In this document: positions 43,742 through 53,699 of the stretch, piece by piece | Layout of the letters: every line of letters begins with the position of its first letter | How positions within the stretch are numbered: the stretch's first letter is position 1 | Source of the DNA: Phototrophicus methaneseepsis | GTDB lineage: Bacteria; Chloroflexota; Anaerolineae; Aggregatilineales; Phototrophicaceae | DNA: 64,000 bases | Assembly: GCF_015500095.1 (NCBI RefSeq) | Contig: NZ_CP062983.1 | Location: forward strand, 2,976,001 to 3,040,000 | Direction: 5' to 3' | The notes under the pieces: generated by a model | What the model was told of the DNA's origin: nothing | Databases searched by the model: none | The model's input: the letters and a program-made list of their open reading frames with translations, nothing else | Position numbers and translations under genes: made by a program

Positions 43742-46700
43742 CTATCCGGGTAAATCGGTCACTGAGAATGCAATGATATCCCCCGGATTAAACAGGGGTA
43801 ATTCCAGTTTGATAAATCCGTCACCATCTGGCGTCATCGTTGATATGTTTTCATTGACTTTGACCTGAACGGTGGCATTCGCTGCTGCAAGCCGGATATG
43901 CAGCGTCGTCTGGCCGCTGTTATGAGCGCGATAGAGACCGCGAATATGCTTGGGTGTGACATCTAACTGGATGAGGGGTAGGTCTAGTTTATAACGTTCT
44001 GGTACTTGTGGTGCAATCTGGATGCCTGTGCCAGATGGATGGGCTTCAATCCCGCAGACGCGCAGCATCGCCAATAGGGCCATGGCATGTTGATTATTGT
44101 TCATGACGGGGAAGTCCATCATAGGGGTCGCTGGGGGCGATTGATACGTGCCGCCTGGGTCCGCCATTTTCGACCCATTGACGCCATCCGGCCCGGACCA
44201 GATATTTGACCAGTGATTGGGGTAGACCATGGCACGGTTTGCCATTGTTTGCTTTAAAAACGATTGCCATGCCAGTTCAGGATAGTGGCGCGTATAACCC
44301 CATGTTAGCAATTGAGCGACAGCAGGCCATATGGAGCCGTTCCGCAAGGTTGCCCCAATATTCGATGGCTCATCTAACTGGCGGTAGATCGTGTCTTTGA
44401 GCGTGTCGGTTGTGTCGGGGTCAATATCTGCGATGAGTGCCCAGACCTGTGCTTCCAGGTCGGTATGGTCTTTGCTCAGAATATAGTTGCTGTTGTCCCA
44501 GGTGCGCAGAATCGCCCGTGCGTAATGATCGCCTTGCCAGATGTTCTTAATGCCACGTGCCAACCGTTGGAGGGCTTCATTGACTTCTGCTTGCATACGG
44601 GTGCCGATGTCATGGATTTCATCATCAGGGTGATTGGTCAGCAATGTAGCAATACGTGGTAGGACGTACATCGCCATTTGGCTGTTGGTGACAGATTCCC
44701 CATGCTGTACCGTGTTACGGGGTGAAACGCGCATGTTGAAGGGGAAGATGTTACGAATCACGACATCATCGGACCAATCCCCATCACGCACGCGGATGAG
44801 GTCATTATCGCCAATGCCGACGATATGCATTAGATGATGGTAGGCTAGCAGCACATGGTTAAGCACCCTCTGGTTACGAGGTTGGTTGCGAGCAGCATAA
44901 AATGGGACTTGTTCATTCAAAAAATCCAGGTCGCCTGTTGCATTCACATATTCGCTGAGGCCCATCAAGAAAAATAAATCGAGATCAGAGGGGTGCGTAT
45001 GAATGAGTGCACCGGAAAGCTGTCCGTTCCCGGTATAAGCATACGCAATCTGGCCGGAAAATCCTGTCGTCATTTGCATGACAAAGCAGAGGACATCTCG
45101 TGCCAGGGCCGGGTCCATATAAGCCAGGGCAAGGACATAGAGGGCGAAGTCACGCGGGGCGCCATCCAGCCCGTGCAGGTAAAGATAAGCTGATCCCTGG
45201 GGCACGATGCGCGTATCGAAGAACTGGTTATACAGCGTTGATGAGAGCAAATAATACGCGTGCCAGGCCATCTCGCGCTGGAGTTGCGGTTCATCAATGA
45301 CGGAAAAATAGGCAAGCTTATTGCGCCAATAGTCGTTTAATGCATCACGTGGATCGTAGCTGTTATTCTCTCGGTGGAAGGTAAGTTGATATTGAGTCAT
45401 CCACTCTTCTGGCATTTGGGCTTCAGCAACGCCAAAAATCGCGTATTCATCGCATGTGAGGAAATCAGAAGATTCCACCGTGCCATAGGCGAAACGCAAG
45501 CGGCGCGTTTGCCCCGCAGGGATCGTAACTTCTCGCCGGAGTACCATGCAATAGGGCATGATTGTATGGCTGATGCGTTCGACATCCATGTCATCCCATT
45601 GGCCGATGGCATCCGGTTTTTGCGCACCACCTTGACCAAAGAAGCGCGCTTTATCGGTATATTTGCCATCAGGTACGCCGCTTAAATCAGCCAAAAAGAC
45701 ATCTAAAGGTTGATAATTGACCTGGCTGGGGATGGCTGAGGAAACAGCATCTTCCGGCGGGTGGAAGTGGAAACGCAGCGCTTTGGCTTCTTCATCCCAG
45801 TTGATGCAGGGGGTAAATTCACGGTTCAGACGGCGGCGTTTGGCATCACCCGCTGCGCCAAATTCGCCTGTGCGCAGTAACTGCAACGTGAGCTGCTGAA
45901 TGTTGATGTCCCAATATTCGTAATAAGAGATTGTTTGTGGCTGATCTGTGAGGTTCGTCAGGTCAACATCAGCCAATAGTGCGGAAACGTCGCCGCCAGG
46001 TGCATAGACTGTTCGTGTGACCTGAATGCCTTTGTGTTCACAGATCGTCTGATAGTACCCCATCCCAAAGATGCGTTCACTTGTCGCGCGTATGGCTTCT
46101 GGCTGATAGCGATAAGCTGTGGGCCAGATGGCATCGCCAAGCTGTATATAACCATAGCCACCAGCATAAGCATGTTGCAGGTCGTCCCTGCGATCTGCGC
46201 CCGGTGCACTGAGCGCTTCACGGATTTGTTCCCAAAAGCCAGGTTCTGAGGAACCGAGTATGAAGCGCCGTACAAAGCGGCTTGGTGTACGCAGGATAAT
46301 CATGATGATGGCCCAGACGACACCCAATGAGGAAACCAACGAACCGTGGCTGAAGTGGTTGAGGTACATGAAGCCTTGTTCCCCAACCAACACCTGGATG
46401 ACGCCATCGTTAGAGGCCAGGGCTGTAATGCGATCATTGCCTATCTGATGCCAGTGATCCCGCCGGAAAGCCCCGGTGGAAACTGGATACTGGGCTTTAT
46501 CATCCGTGAATTGGTTCATGGTATAGCGGTAAGCAGGGAGATTGGCGTCGTCTAATATCCATTCACCAAAAGCCCCGCTCCCCATTGCAACAGCCTGGAA
46601 CTGCACCGGGTCCGGTACGTCTGTACCCGCACGTCCGGCTTGTGCCGTGAAGGCCGGGGGGGATGCCGGCTCTGGCGCAATACGCTGCCGTATTTTCTTC

Positions 46701-46762
46701 AGTTGGCGTTTGACGCGGTAACTCGTACGGGCGAGCACCGAATTAACATCACTTTTTTGCAT
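43742..46762 (-). CDS. GH94-like glycoside phosphorylase/hydrolase
   Basis: 1006 residues. The N-terminal half is beta-rich (YYQTICEHKGIQVTRTVYAP; ISYYEYWDINIQQ), as in the super-sandwich domain of GH94 proteins. The C-terminal half is an alpha/alpha six-hairpin barrel with THPSDLDLFFLMGLSEYVN, TGDLDFLNEQVPFY and RDGDWSDDV, where the Asp before Trp corresponds to the catalytic acid of cellobiose-phosphorylase-like enzymes (DWNDG in classical ones). C-terminal strands end in GIQIAPQVP. An unusual hydrophobic stretch (SLGVVWAIIMIILRTPSRF, residues about 145-163) could be a membrane or interface insert. No signal peptide. The substrate is not known; cyclic beta-glucan- or cellobiose-type phosphorolysis is an inference. 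Confidence 0.72.
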   Translation of the reverse strand: MQKSDVNSVLARTSYRVKRQLKKIRQRIAPEPASPPAFTAQAGRAGTDVPDPVQFQAVAMGSGAFGEWILDDANLPAYRYTMNQFTDDKAQYPVSTGAFRRDHWHQIGNDRITALASNDGVIQVLVGEQGFMYLNHFSHGSLVSSLGVVWAIIMIILRTPSRFVRRFILGSSEPGFWEQIREALSAPGADRRDDLQHAYAGGYGYIQLGDAIWPTAYRYQPEAIRATSERIFGMGYYQTICEHKGIQVTRTVYAPGGDVSALLADVDLTNLTDQPQTISYYEYWDINIQQLTLQLLRTGEFGAAGDAKRRRLNREFTPCINWDEEAKALRFHFHPPEDAVSSAIPSQVNYQPLDVFLADLSGVPDGKYTDKARFFGQGGAQKPDAIGQWDDMDVERISHTIMPYCMVLRREVTIPAGQTRRLRFAYGTVESSDFLTCDEYAIFGVAEAQMPEEWMTQYQLTFHRENNSYDPRDALNDYWRNKLAYFSVIDEPQLQREMAWHAYYLLSSTLYNQFFDTRIVPQGSAYLYLHGLDGAPRDFALYVLALAYMDPALARDVLCFVMQMTTGFSGQIAYAYTGNGQLSGALIHTHPSDLDLFFLMGLSEYVNATGDLDFLNEQVPFYAARNQPRNQRVLNHVLLAYHHLMHIVGIGDNDLIRVRDGDWSDDVVIRNIFPFNMRVSPRNTVQHGESVTNSQMAMYVLPRIATLLTNHPDDEIHDIGTRMQAEVNEALQRLARGIKNIWQGDHYARAILRTWDNSNYILSKDHTDLEAQVWALIADIDPDTTDTLKDTIYRQLDEPSNIGATLRNGSIWPAVAQLLTWGYTRHYPELAWQSFLKQTMANRAMVYPNHWSNIWSGPDGVNGSKMADPGGTYQSPPATPMMDFPVMNNNQHAMALLAMLRVCGIEAHPSGTGIQIAPQVPERYKLDLPLIQLDVTPKHIRGLYRAHNSGQTTLHIRLAAANATVQVKVNENISTMTPDGDGFIKLELPLFNPGDIIAFSVTDLPG

Positions 46763-46843
46763 GGTGCTGCTCTCTAGGGTGCTTTCTGTATTGGATGACT
46801 ATTAATTTATGTGTGCTATGCCGGTTCGCTGGTCGTTGATTCC

Positions 46844-49800
46844 CTATTCAATGAAGTTCGCGGCATAGTGGGCCAGGCTCATAACTGTGAGCTGTGGATT
46901 GACGGTCGTTGCTGTTGGGTGAACGCTCGCATCACATACATACAGGTTATCATAACCGAACACTTTAAAGTTGCCATCAACAACGCTGGGATTTGTCCCA
47001 TCTGGGCGAATGCCGATCGCATTACCGCCCTGGGGGTGGCCTGTGCCGAGCAGCAGTTCGGATTCATCTTTGATGAGTTCATTCAGACGGACCAGATCAT
47101 TTTCATCAGCCATCTGGGCCACGGCCTGCCCGCTTGCTGTAGGCTTATAGCTATGATACTTCCTTGTGGATGCGTAAACTTCTTTCGCGCCTGCTTCGAA
47201 GAGGACACCGCCTAATATCTTGAAGGCATCCAGCAGCGTGCTCATATCTTTGGCAGAGGGTTTATACACGACATCTGGCCCATTGACGAGCAAGGCCCGC
47301 TCAATATGCGCGTTGGATTCCGTCCCGACAAGGACGCCAACAGCGGCCATCTGGTCGTAGCGCTGCATATTTGCGAAGTGCGTATCCAACCAGCCAGGCA
47401 TCGTCAAAGCCTGGGCAAGCGGCGGGTTATACCATGTTTCATAGACGAAGCCGTCTTTGCCTTTAATATCGAGATAGTGAGCAATTTGTAAGCCCTGGTA
47501 AGCTCGGACAGTCTCGCCAAACCAGCCATAGAGAGGGCTGCCCATATTGAAGCATAGACCTCTGCCGACAGGCAGGTTCTTGCCGATGCCACTGCGCATC
47601 AGCAGCCAGCTTGATGCAATCGTCCCGGCGCTGACGATAACGGTCTTGGGCTGCTTAATGACAAGCCGCTTTTTGCCACGCACCATTGCCACAATTTCGG
47701 TCACGCGGCCATTTTTTGTTTCTAGGTGCACGGCTTCTGCTTCTGATAGGATGCGGAAGCGCTCTGGGCCGAATTCTGCCTGGGCACTGGGCAGCACTTC
47801 ATCCAGCATAGAAATTTTGCGCCCATATTTACAGCCGATATTGCAATAACCGCATCCCAGGCAATCTGTGATGTTGGCCTCGACGACATCATATTCATAA
47901 TCGCCCAACTCGGGATGCTTTTCGAAGTATTTTTGTACACCGCTCGTAACCCTCAAGTCACCCTGATTGAGGACATCATCAAGGGGTGTGCGCGTTTTGG
48001 CTGTGATGCGTCCAATCTTCATGCGCTTGCGAACTTCTGCCTGGGCTTCAAAATAACGGTCTTTGTCGATGACATCGCGCTCGCCGCGTGAGTTCCAGGT
48101 ATCGACAACGCGCTCTGGTGTATTAAAGCAAACGGCATTGTTGACGACAGTGGTCCCACCCACAGCGCTGCCTTGTAAGATTGTGAAGCGCAGCGATTGC
48201 GAGATTTGCAGTGCACCGTCGCTGTACAAACGGCTGACCATGTCGATTTCATCTTCATTAAAGGTATCTGGATCGGAGTAGAGGCCGCGTTCTAGCATCA
48301 GCACGCTGCGGCCTTTCTTCAGCATTTGTTCGGCCAGGATGCCCCCCGCTGCCCCAGACCCAATAATAACGACATCAGCATCATCAATGACATCAATGCC
48401 CCGCCGAGCGAGCTTGTCTGGTGTCATCACATCCAGCGGGGGATGTGGTCGTCTTGGCGTGACGGGGAATGCCTTCTCACGTTTGGAAAAGGGAACATAA
48501 CCGATGCCGTTGCCATCATCACCTTTTTCCCAGGATCGTTCGTCACCATAATAGCCAAGGTAAGTCATCTGCATATCGAAGCGCATGAGTCCTTCGAGCA
48601 GATCTGTAAAAGACATGGCGCCCCCCGGCTCTTCATCGACTGAGCGACCTCTCAGCATCAGCAGCACCCGATTGCCCAACCCCACAATGCTGTTCATGAC
48701 GCGGTAGCCTACTGGCGGTGTAATGATCTCTTGCTTAAAGCGGCTGTCGACGAAGTTGCGGCGGTTGGCAGGGCTGAGGTAGGTAATTGGTGGTAGTGCC
48801 CACATCAGCGGGAAATATTCCGTTGCGAGGAGAGCCGCCTTCGCCAGGAATAATCTATTAGAGTGGAAGCTCCCCAGGTAAATATCTGTGTTGAGGGCAC
48901 TCTGGTAAGGTGGGATGCGTTCAAAGGTGTCGCCTTCAATGAGCGTTTCAACGACGGATTCCAGAATGCGGAAATGTGCCGGGGCGAAGAAGCTCAGGTT
49001 ATCGACCACAGAGCGATTGATCCGTGATTGTACAAAGCCGAAGCCTGCAATAATGACGACATCCAGCAACCACGCGCCGAACATCATCGCATATTCATCA
49101 GCAGTGATGCTTCCTATAGTCAATAGATAATGACCAAAGCGCGCATAACCAAATACGGCCAGCACTGTGATGACAACCCATGAACCAGCATGCCCCAGGA
49201 TGACAACCGTGATTAAGTTCAGGCGTTTGCGTATATTGAAAGCGACATAAAGCGAGATCATACCGAGCAAGCCAATCTTGACGGCAGAACCGCCGACAAA
49301 GAAAGGTTGTGCCCACAAGGTTGGGAATGGGTTCTGCTCGATGAAGGCACCTGCGACACTGCCAATAACGGCCACAACCGAGAAAAGGCCAAATACGCCA
49401 TAGACAATCTGTCCGATGCGCTCCCAGGTGGTGAATGCTTTTTCCGGTATCCAGGGTGACCATGCCGGGGCTTGTGGGGCAGCTTGTAACAATAGCCAGC
49501 CCAGGCTTAGCGCCAGAACCGTGTAGATGGCGAAGGCCCCCAACAAAATAGATTGCCATTGTGTTGCAATCGTGCTAAATGCCAATGTCAACATAGCAAC
49601 AGCACCAATGATGAGCCCGAGCCATACCATGACGACCAGAGGCCGAAACCGCCTGACATCAGCAGCAGCGAACCAGCTTGCAATGCCGATTAGGCCAAAC
49701 CCTGCGATTGTGTTGGTGACATAAAAGGGTGCACTGATAAAAAAATCGGATGTATTGAAAATATAAGGTAAAAATAGCGCGATAAACGCGCTTATGCTCA

Positions 49801-49879
49801 TCACAGCAGCGAGTATTTTAAGAAAATTCGTTAGTCTATCTTCGTGTTGATTGGTATACATGGATTCCTGAGCAGTCAT
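46844..49879 (-). CDS. GMC-type flavoprotein fused to a multi-spanning membrane domain
   Basis: 1011 residues. The start at 49879 has a G6 run with GGGGA 7 bp before it; an ATG 11 codons earlier has none. Residues about 25-300 contain roughly nine membrane segments and no recognised motif. From about 500 comes a GMC oxidoreductase: VVIIGSGAAGGILAEQM (FAD Rossmann, Gly507), GGTTVVNNAVCFNTP, a C-x2-C-x2-C-x3-C set (Cys673, 676, 679, 683) in CLGCGYCNIGCKYG, and the active-site region GHPQGGNAIG (His948) with CDASVHPTATTVNPQLT at the end. The cysteines match the spacing of a 4Fe-4S ferredoxin site. It may oxidise an alcohol or sterol-like substrate and pass electrons through the cluster to the membrane part. 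Confidence 0.85.
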   Translation of the reverse strand: MTAQESMYTNQHEDRLTNFLKILAAVMSISAFIALFLPYIFNTSDFFISAPFYVTNTIAGFGLIGIASWFAAADVRRFRPLVVMVWLGLIIGAVAMLTLAFSTIATQWQSILLGAFAIYTVLALSLGWLLLQAAPQAPAWSPWIPEKAFTTWERIGQIVYGVFGLFSVVAVIGSVAGAFIEQNPFPTLWAQPFFVGGSAVKIGLLGMISLYVAFNIRKRLNLITVVILGHAGSWVVITVLAVFGYARFGHYLLTIGSITADEYAMMFGAWLLDVVIIAGFGFVQSRINRSVVDNLSFFAPAHFRILESVVETLIEGDTFERIPPYQSALNTDIYLGSFHSNRLFLAKAALLATEYFPLMWALPPITYLSPANRRNFVDSRFKQEIITPPVGYRVMNSIVGLGNRVLLMLRGRSVDEEPGGAMSFTDLLEGLMRFDMQMTYLGYYGDERSWEKGDDGNGIGYVPFSKREKAFPVTPRRPHPPLDVMTPDKLARRGIDVIDDADVVIIGSGAAGGILAEQMLKKGRSVLMLERGLYSDPDTFNEDEIDMVSRLYSDGALQISQSLRFTILQGSAVGGTTVVNNAVCFNTPERVVDTWNSRGERDVIDKDRYFEAQAEVRKRMKIGRITAKTRTPLDDVLNQGDLRVTSGVQKYFEKHPELGDYEYDVVEANITDCLGCGYCNIGCKYGRKISMLDEVLPSAQAEFGPERFRILSEAEAVHLETKNGRVTEIVAMVRGKKRLVIKQPKTVIVSAGTIASSWLLMRSGIGKNLPVGRGLCFNMGSPLYGWFGETVRAYQGLQIAHYLDIKGKDGFVYETWYNPPLAQALTMPGWLDTHFANMQRYDQMAAVGVLVGTESNAHIERALLVNGPDVVYKPSAKDMSTLLDAFKILGGVLFEAGAKEVYASTRKYHSYKPTASGQAVAQMADENDLVRLNELIKDESELLLGTGHPQGGNAIGIRPDGTNPSVVDGNFKVFGYDNLYVCDASVHPTATTVNPQLTVMSLAHYAANFIE

Positions 49880-50126
49880 TGTGATCCCCCCAATGAAGCG
49901 CTTTGTCCTCATCTTATGATAGAATCCAGCTGCGAGGCAATTGATTATTAATATTCATATGTCGATTTTTATAGTTATTTTCTTAGTTCTCGATAGCGGA
50001 TATGGTGAATGTCTTTATGCTGTTAAGTAGCAACGATTACAGCGACAACATCCGCATGCATCGCAATCATTGACGCATCACGTCCTAGCAGGGTGCTCCG
50101 TCGCAAAGAGATATTCGGAGGGGGAC

Positions 50127-51362
50127 ATGGTATCTGATGTGATGACTGTGATGGCACCGATTAAACCCGGCCATGAAGACGCCTGCCGCCAGGTGTTGGA
50201 AAATATCAATACCGCGACGGGCATCCACATAGATTTTGCAAAAGAGAATATCACGCACTTTGCACGATTTGTGATCCTGGCAGATGTAGATAACGGCAAG
50301 CGACGTAAGCGCCTTTTATTTTCCGCTATTTATGATGGTGCGCAGGACGCTTTCCTGGAGCATATGCGTGATGACACCTCCGACATTGATGCTATATGGG
50401 GACACTGTGAAGGGTATACCGGGCGTGGCGACTTTGCACGGTATATGAAAGATCATGACAATCCCACAGCCCTGTATCTGAAAGGCTTCCGTTACGAGAC
50501 TGTCGAGAATATCCAAAAGTATTTAGCCCTACGCGACGAATTAGCGCATCGTTTTGACGTGCCGCGTGCGCAGCAGCTTGATGTTATGAAGCAACTGCCG
50601 CGTCAGTTCGCGCCAATTGCCTGGATAAGAAGCCTTTTCAGCGGTTTGTTTACCTTCCTTAAATATGTATGGATCACGATTGCCCTTATTCCACAGATGA
50701 TTGCACTGCTGCGATTTGGCTTTACTGTCATAGAAGCCAGTTTATTCATGCTGTCACAGGTACGTCTGGATCGTGAGCATAGCGATGCGCCGTTGGATAA
50801 AAGCGGGCCAAGTTATCCTTTTGCGCCAGGGGATGAAGTGGTGACATGTAAAGAGGTCGATAGTTTGCCTGCTTTCCGTGAGCGGCGCGTGGTGCAAAAT
50901 CAAGTCACATTGATGACAGTCAATGGTCCGGCGACGGCCCAGCGCCAAAAAGTTGTGCTCAATAGTCTGGGTGTCTTCATTAAAGTCCCTTTTATTACGC
51001 GTAACCGGGTTATTCCAACCATTCATTTTGGCCGCTGGGTCTTGATTGATGATAACAAGCGTATGTTGTTCATCAGCGATTATGATGGCAGCGTGCTCGC
51101 TTACGTGGCTGATTTTGTAGATCGACTCCCCAGCGGATTGAACACCTTATGGAATGGCACCATTGGCTGGCGGGATTCTGTCACCCTCGACCCTGAGGCT
51201 TTTAATGAAGGCATCCTCGCCCATAATACGCGGGCCAGCTTCCACTATTGCGCTTATCCTTCTACAACCGTCACTGGGATTGAGCAGGCGCGCAAACTGT
51301 ATCATGCATATCACAATAACATCAACGAACGCACTGCCGAAACATGGTTGAAGTGGCTGTAG
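50127..51362 (+). CDS. Membrane-associated protein with two Dyp/ferredoxin-like half-barrels
   Basis: 411 residues. The start at 50127 is chosen because GGAGGGGG lies just upstream; an ATG 19 codons earlier has no ribosome-binding site. Two similar modules can be seen: ITHFARFVILADVDN..RLLFSAIYDGAQDAFLEHM (from residue 42) and TIHFGRWVLIDDN..RMLFISDYDGSVLAYVADF (from about 298), both with H-F-x-R-[FW]-V and F-x-x-x-YDG. They have the look of dimeric alpha/beta-barrel halves, the fold from which Dyp peroxidases are built. Between them are two hydrophobic segments (residues about 168-215). It lacks the GFRDG motif and heme His. The Dyp peroxidase gene starts 9 bp later. Confidence 0.6.
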   Translation: MVSDVMTVMAPIKPGHEDACRQVLENINTATGIHIDFAKENITHFARFVILADVDNGKRRKRLLFSAIYDGAQDAFLEHMRDDTSDIDAIWGHCEGYTGRGDFARYMKDHDNPTALYLKGFRYETVENIQKYLALRDELAHRFDVPRAQQLDVMKQLPRQFAPIAWIRSLFSGLFTFLKYVWITIALIPQMIALLRFGFTVIEASLFMLSQVRLDREHSDAPLDKSGPSYPFAPGDEVVTCKEVDSLPAFRERRVVQNQVTLMTVNGPATAQRQKVVLNSLGVFIKVPFITRNRVIPTIHFGRWVLIDDNKRMLFISDYDGSVLAYVADFVDRLPSGLNTLWNGTIGWRDSVTLDPEAFNEGILAHNTRASFHYCAYPSTTVTGIEQARKLYHAYHNNINERTAETWLKWL

Positions 51363-51371
51363 GGGGTTGCC

Positions 51372-52919
51372 ATGACGAATGTTGAAAATGCCAAGAGTGA
51401 TATTCAAGGATTCATTACCAGTGGATATGGGCATACTTATCATGCCGCTTATCTCTTCCTGACAATTGACGATGTGCCCCGTGCGAAGGCGTGGCTAAGC
51501 AAGACGATCCCCGATGTGCTGACAGCAGAAAGTTGGCGGCCGGATAGCCTGAATCCCTGCGGCCCTGATGAAGAGCGTTTGCCTAAAGAATACCCTCAGC
51601 ACATATTGAATATTGCCGTTTCTTTTGAGGGCCTTATTGCGCTGGGTTTATCCTATGCTGCTCTGCGTACCTTTCCTACAGAGCTGCAACAGGGTATGGC
51701 CCACGAAACACGAGCGCCGTTGTTAGGCGATACGGAAGAGAGCGATCCGCAGCATTGGCAGATTGGCGGCCCAAATAACGTACCATTCCATATGTTGCTG
51801 CTGTTACATGCTGGCAGCCATCCTGATGACGAAGACACCATAAAAGCCTTTGTTGCTGCTGTCATTGAAGGGTTGGATGGCCTGAGTGTGATGGCGCTGG
51901 AATGGGGCCATCGACGGCTTGACGATAAAGAGCATTTTGGTTTCCGCGATGGGATTTCTCAGCCGTATATTGAGGGTATCAATTTTTATGATAGCGATGG
52001 TCAATCAATACACCATCCCCTGGCGACAGGGGAGTTCATCTTAGGCCACCTTAATCAGTATGGCTTATACCCAACGGTACCCGCGATACCCTTAGATGAA
52101 GACCCGGCTAATATCCTGCCTGTATTGGAGAACCCACGCCATATCTACCCATTATATCGGCCAAATAGCCTCAAGGACCTTGGGGCGAACGGCACTTACA
52201 TCGCCTATCGGAAGTTGCGGCAGGATGTGCCTGCTTTCTGGCGTTATATTGCATCAGAAGTTGAGCGCATTGATGGGACGATCTCTGCTGAGCGTATGAT
52301 GTGGTTGGCTTCTAAGATGGTTGGGCGCTGGCCGAATGGTGACCCATTGGTTTCACAGCCGGACGCGTTAAAGAATCAGAATGACTTTCACTATGCAGAA
52401 GATATGCAAGGGGAGCATTGTCCATTTGGCTCCCATCTTCGCAGATCAAACCCGCGCGATGTTCTGAGCCCACTTAATGCCAGTGATTCCAACACGACGA
52501 CGGCCAAGCACCGTATCTTGCGGCGTGGGCGTAATTACGGTGAGCCTCTGTTTGATCTGAGCATACTGGATGATTTACAAAATGTGGATCAACTGGATTC
52601 TGTGCTGCGGAACCTGGACGATGATGCAACGGATCGAGGGATTCAATTCTTTTGCGTTAACGCGAGTATCCAACGCCAATTTGAGTTCATCCAGGTGAAT
52701 TGGAGCAATAACCCTAATTTTAATGCCATGTACCAGAATAAAGACCCGCTCATTGGGGATAATGCCAGGGCCGCCCAGGCTGCCAGTTATATGCATATCC
52801 CGGCATCGCCTGTGCGTGTACGGACAAGCCCGCTGCCCCGTTTCGTCACAGTGATAGGCGGGAGTTATCTGTTTATGCCCAGCATCACGGCACTGCGTTT
52901 TCTGGCATATCAGCCCTAG
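51372..52919 (+). CDS. Dyp-type heme peroxidase
   Basis: 515 residues. The diagnostic motif G-F-R-D193-G is in HFGFRDGISQPYIEG, and the proximal heme His355 and distal Arg/Asn region is in GSHLRRSNPRD. The tail VNASIQRQFEFIQVNWSNNPNF is a classic Dyp C-terminal strand. The length is longer than class A/B bacterial enzymes and fits the larger class C/D-like members. There is no signal peptide. It reduces peroxide while oxidising dyes, phenols or lignin-like compounds. It lies 9 bp after the half-barrel membrane protein and is divergent from the GMC flavoprotein, which could supply peroxide. Confidence 0.9.
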   Translation: MTNVENAKSDIQGFITSGYGHTYHAAYLFLTIDDVPRAKAWLSKTIPDVLTAESWRPDSLNPCGPDEERLPKEYPQHILNIAVSFEGLIALGLSYAALRTFPTELQQGMAHETRAPLLGDTEESDPQHWQIGGPNNVPFHMLLLLHAGSHPDDEDTIKAFVAAVIEGLDGLSVMALEWGHRRLDDKEHFGFRDGISQPYIEGINFYDSDGQSIHHPLATGEFILGHLNQYGLYPTVPAIPLDEDPANILPVLENPRHIYPLYRPNSLKDLGANGTYIAYRKLRQDVPAFWRYIASEVERIDGTISAERMMWLASKMVGRWPNGDPLVSQPDALKNQNDFHYAEDMQGEHCPFGSHLRRSNPRDVLSPLNASDSNTTTAKHRILRRGRNYGEPLFDLSILDDLQNVDQLDSVLRNLDDDATDRGIQFFCVNASIQRQFEFIQVNWSNNPNFNAMYQNKDPLIGDNARAAQAASYMHIPASPVRVRTSPLPRFVTVIGGSYLFMPSITALRFLAYQP

Positions 52920-52920
52920 G

Positions 52921-53655
52921 TTAACTGCGGCGCAGGATGGCCCTGAATTTGTAGCGGTCGCTCAGATACATGGATTTGACCACTTCAATAGGGGCATCTT
53001 CAGAGTTATACGTCACGCGGGAAATAGCCAGGACGGGCGTGCCTATCGGGATTTTTAGATGATGGGCCTCGTGCTCCTGTGCGGAACGCGCTTCGAAGGT
53101 TTGTTCCGCATAGGTGAGATGGATTTGGTAGTCGTTTGCCAGCACACTATAGAGTGATTCTCTGGTGAAGTCGTGCTTTTCGAGAATGCCAGGGCATTTG
53201 GCCGCCAGGATATAAGCCAGTTCCAGGGCGACAGGACGACGCGCCACATAACGGACGCGCTCCAACACAATAACGTCCATAGCGACCGAAACGCGCAGCG
53301 CGCGGGCGATTTCGCCTGGTGGGGTGGTTACTTCTGCTCGCAGGATTTTACTAGCCACCTGCTGCCCACGACTGGCCATCTCTTCGCTAAAGCTCGTCAG
53401 TGCGGCAATCTCCTGGTCAATGGGCTTTTCTCTGACGTAAGTGCCTTTACCGATCTGGACGTATAACCAGCCAGCCTGGATTAACGCCTTGATTGCTTTG
53501 CTGGCCGTCAGGCGGCTGACGCCAAACTTAGCCGCAAGCTGTCGCTCTGAGGGTAACTGGGTATTGGGCGCATACTCCCCACTCTGGATGCGATACAGAA
53601 TGTCGTCTTTGATCTGCTCGTAGAGCGGTTTAGAAGAATGATTATTGGGCATCAT
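52921..53655 (-). CDS. GntR/HutC-family regulator (UTRA domain), NagR/DasR-like
   Basis: 244 residues. The N-terminal GntR winged helix (residues about 10-75) has the typical PLYEQIKDDILYRIQSGEY opening and LPSERQLAAKFGVSRLTASKAI. Residues about 95-240 are the UTRA effector domain (VLERVRYVARRPVALELAY; ending APIEVVKSMYLSDRYKF). This is the NagR/YvoA/DasR type, which binds GlcNAc-6-P or GlcN-6-P and sites near TGGT-x4-ACCA. It stands ahead of a dipeptide ABC operon on the same strand, and a matching box overlaps the promoter at 58948. The effector is inferred. Confidence 0.9.
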   Translation of the reverse strand: MMPNNHSSKPLYEQIKDDILYRIQSGEYAPNTQLPSERQLAAKFGVSRLTASKAIKALIQAGWLYVQIGKGTYVREKPIDQEIAALTSFSEEMASRGQQVASKILRAEVTTPPGEIARALRVSVAMDVIVLERVRYVARRPVALELAYILAAKCPGILEKHDFTRESLYSVLANDYQIHLTYAEQTFEARSAQEHEAHHLKIPIGTPVLAISRVTYNSEDAPIEVVKSMYLSDRYKFRAILRRS

Positions 53656-53699
53656 AAGGCAATAATCTCATTAATGGGTGTCCTCAACGGGTGATCTGT

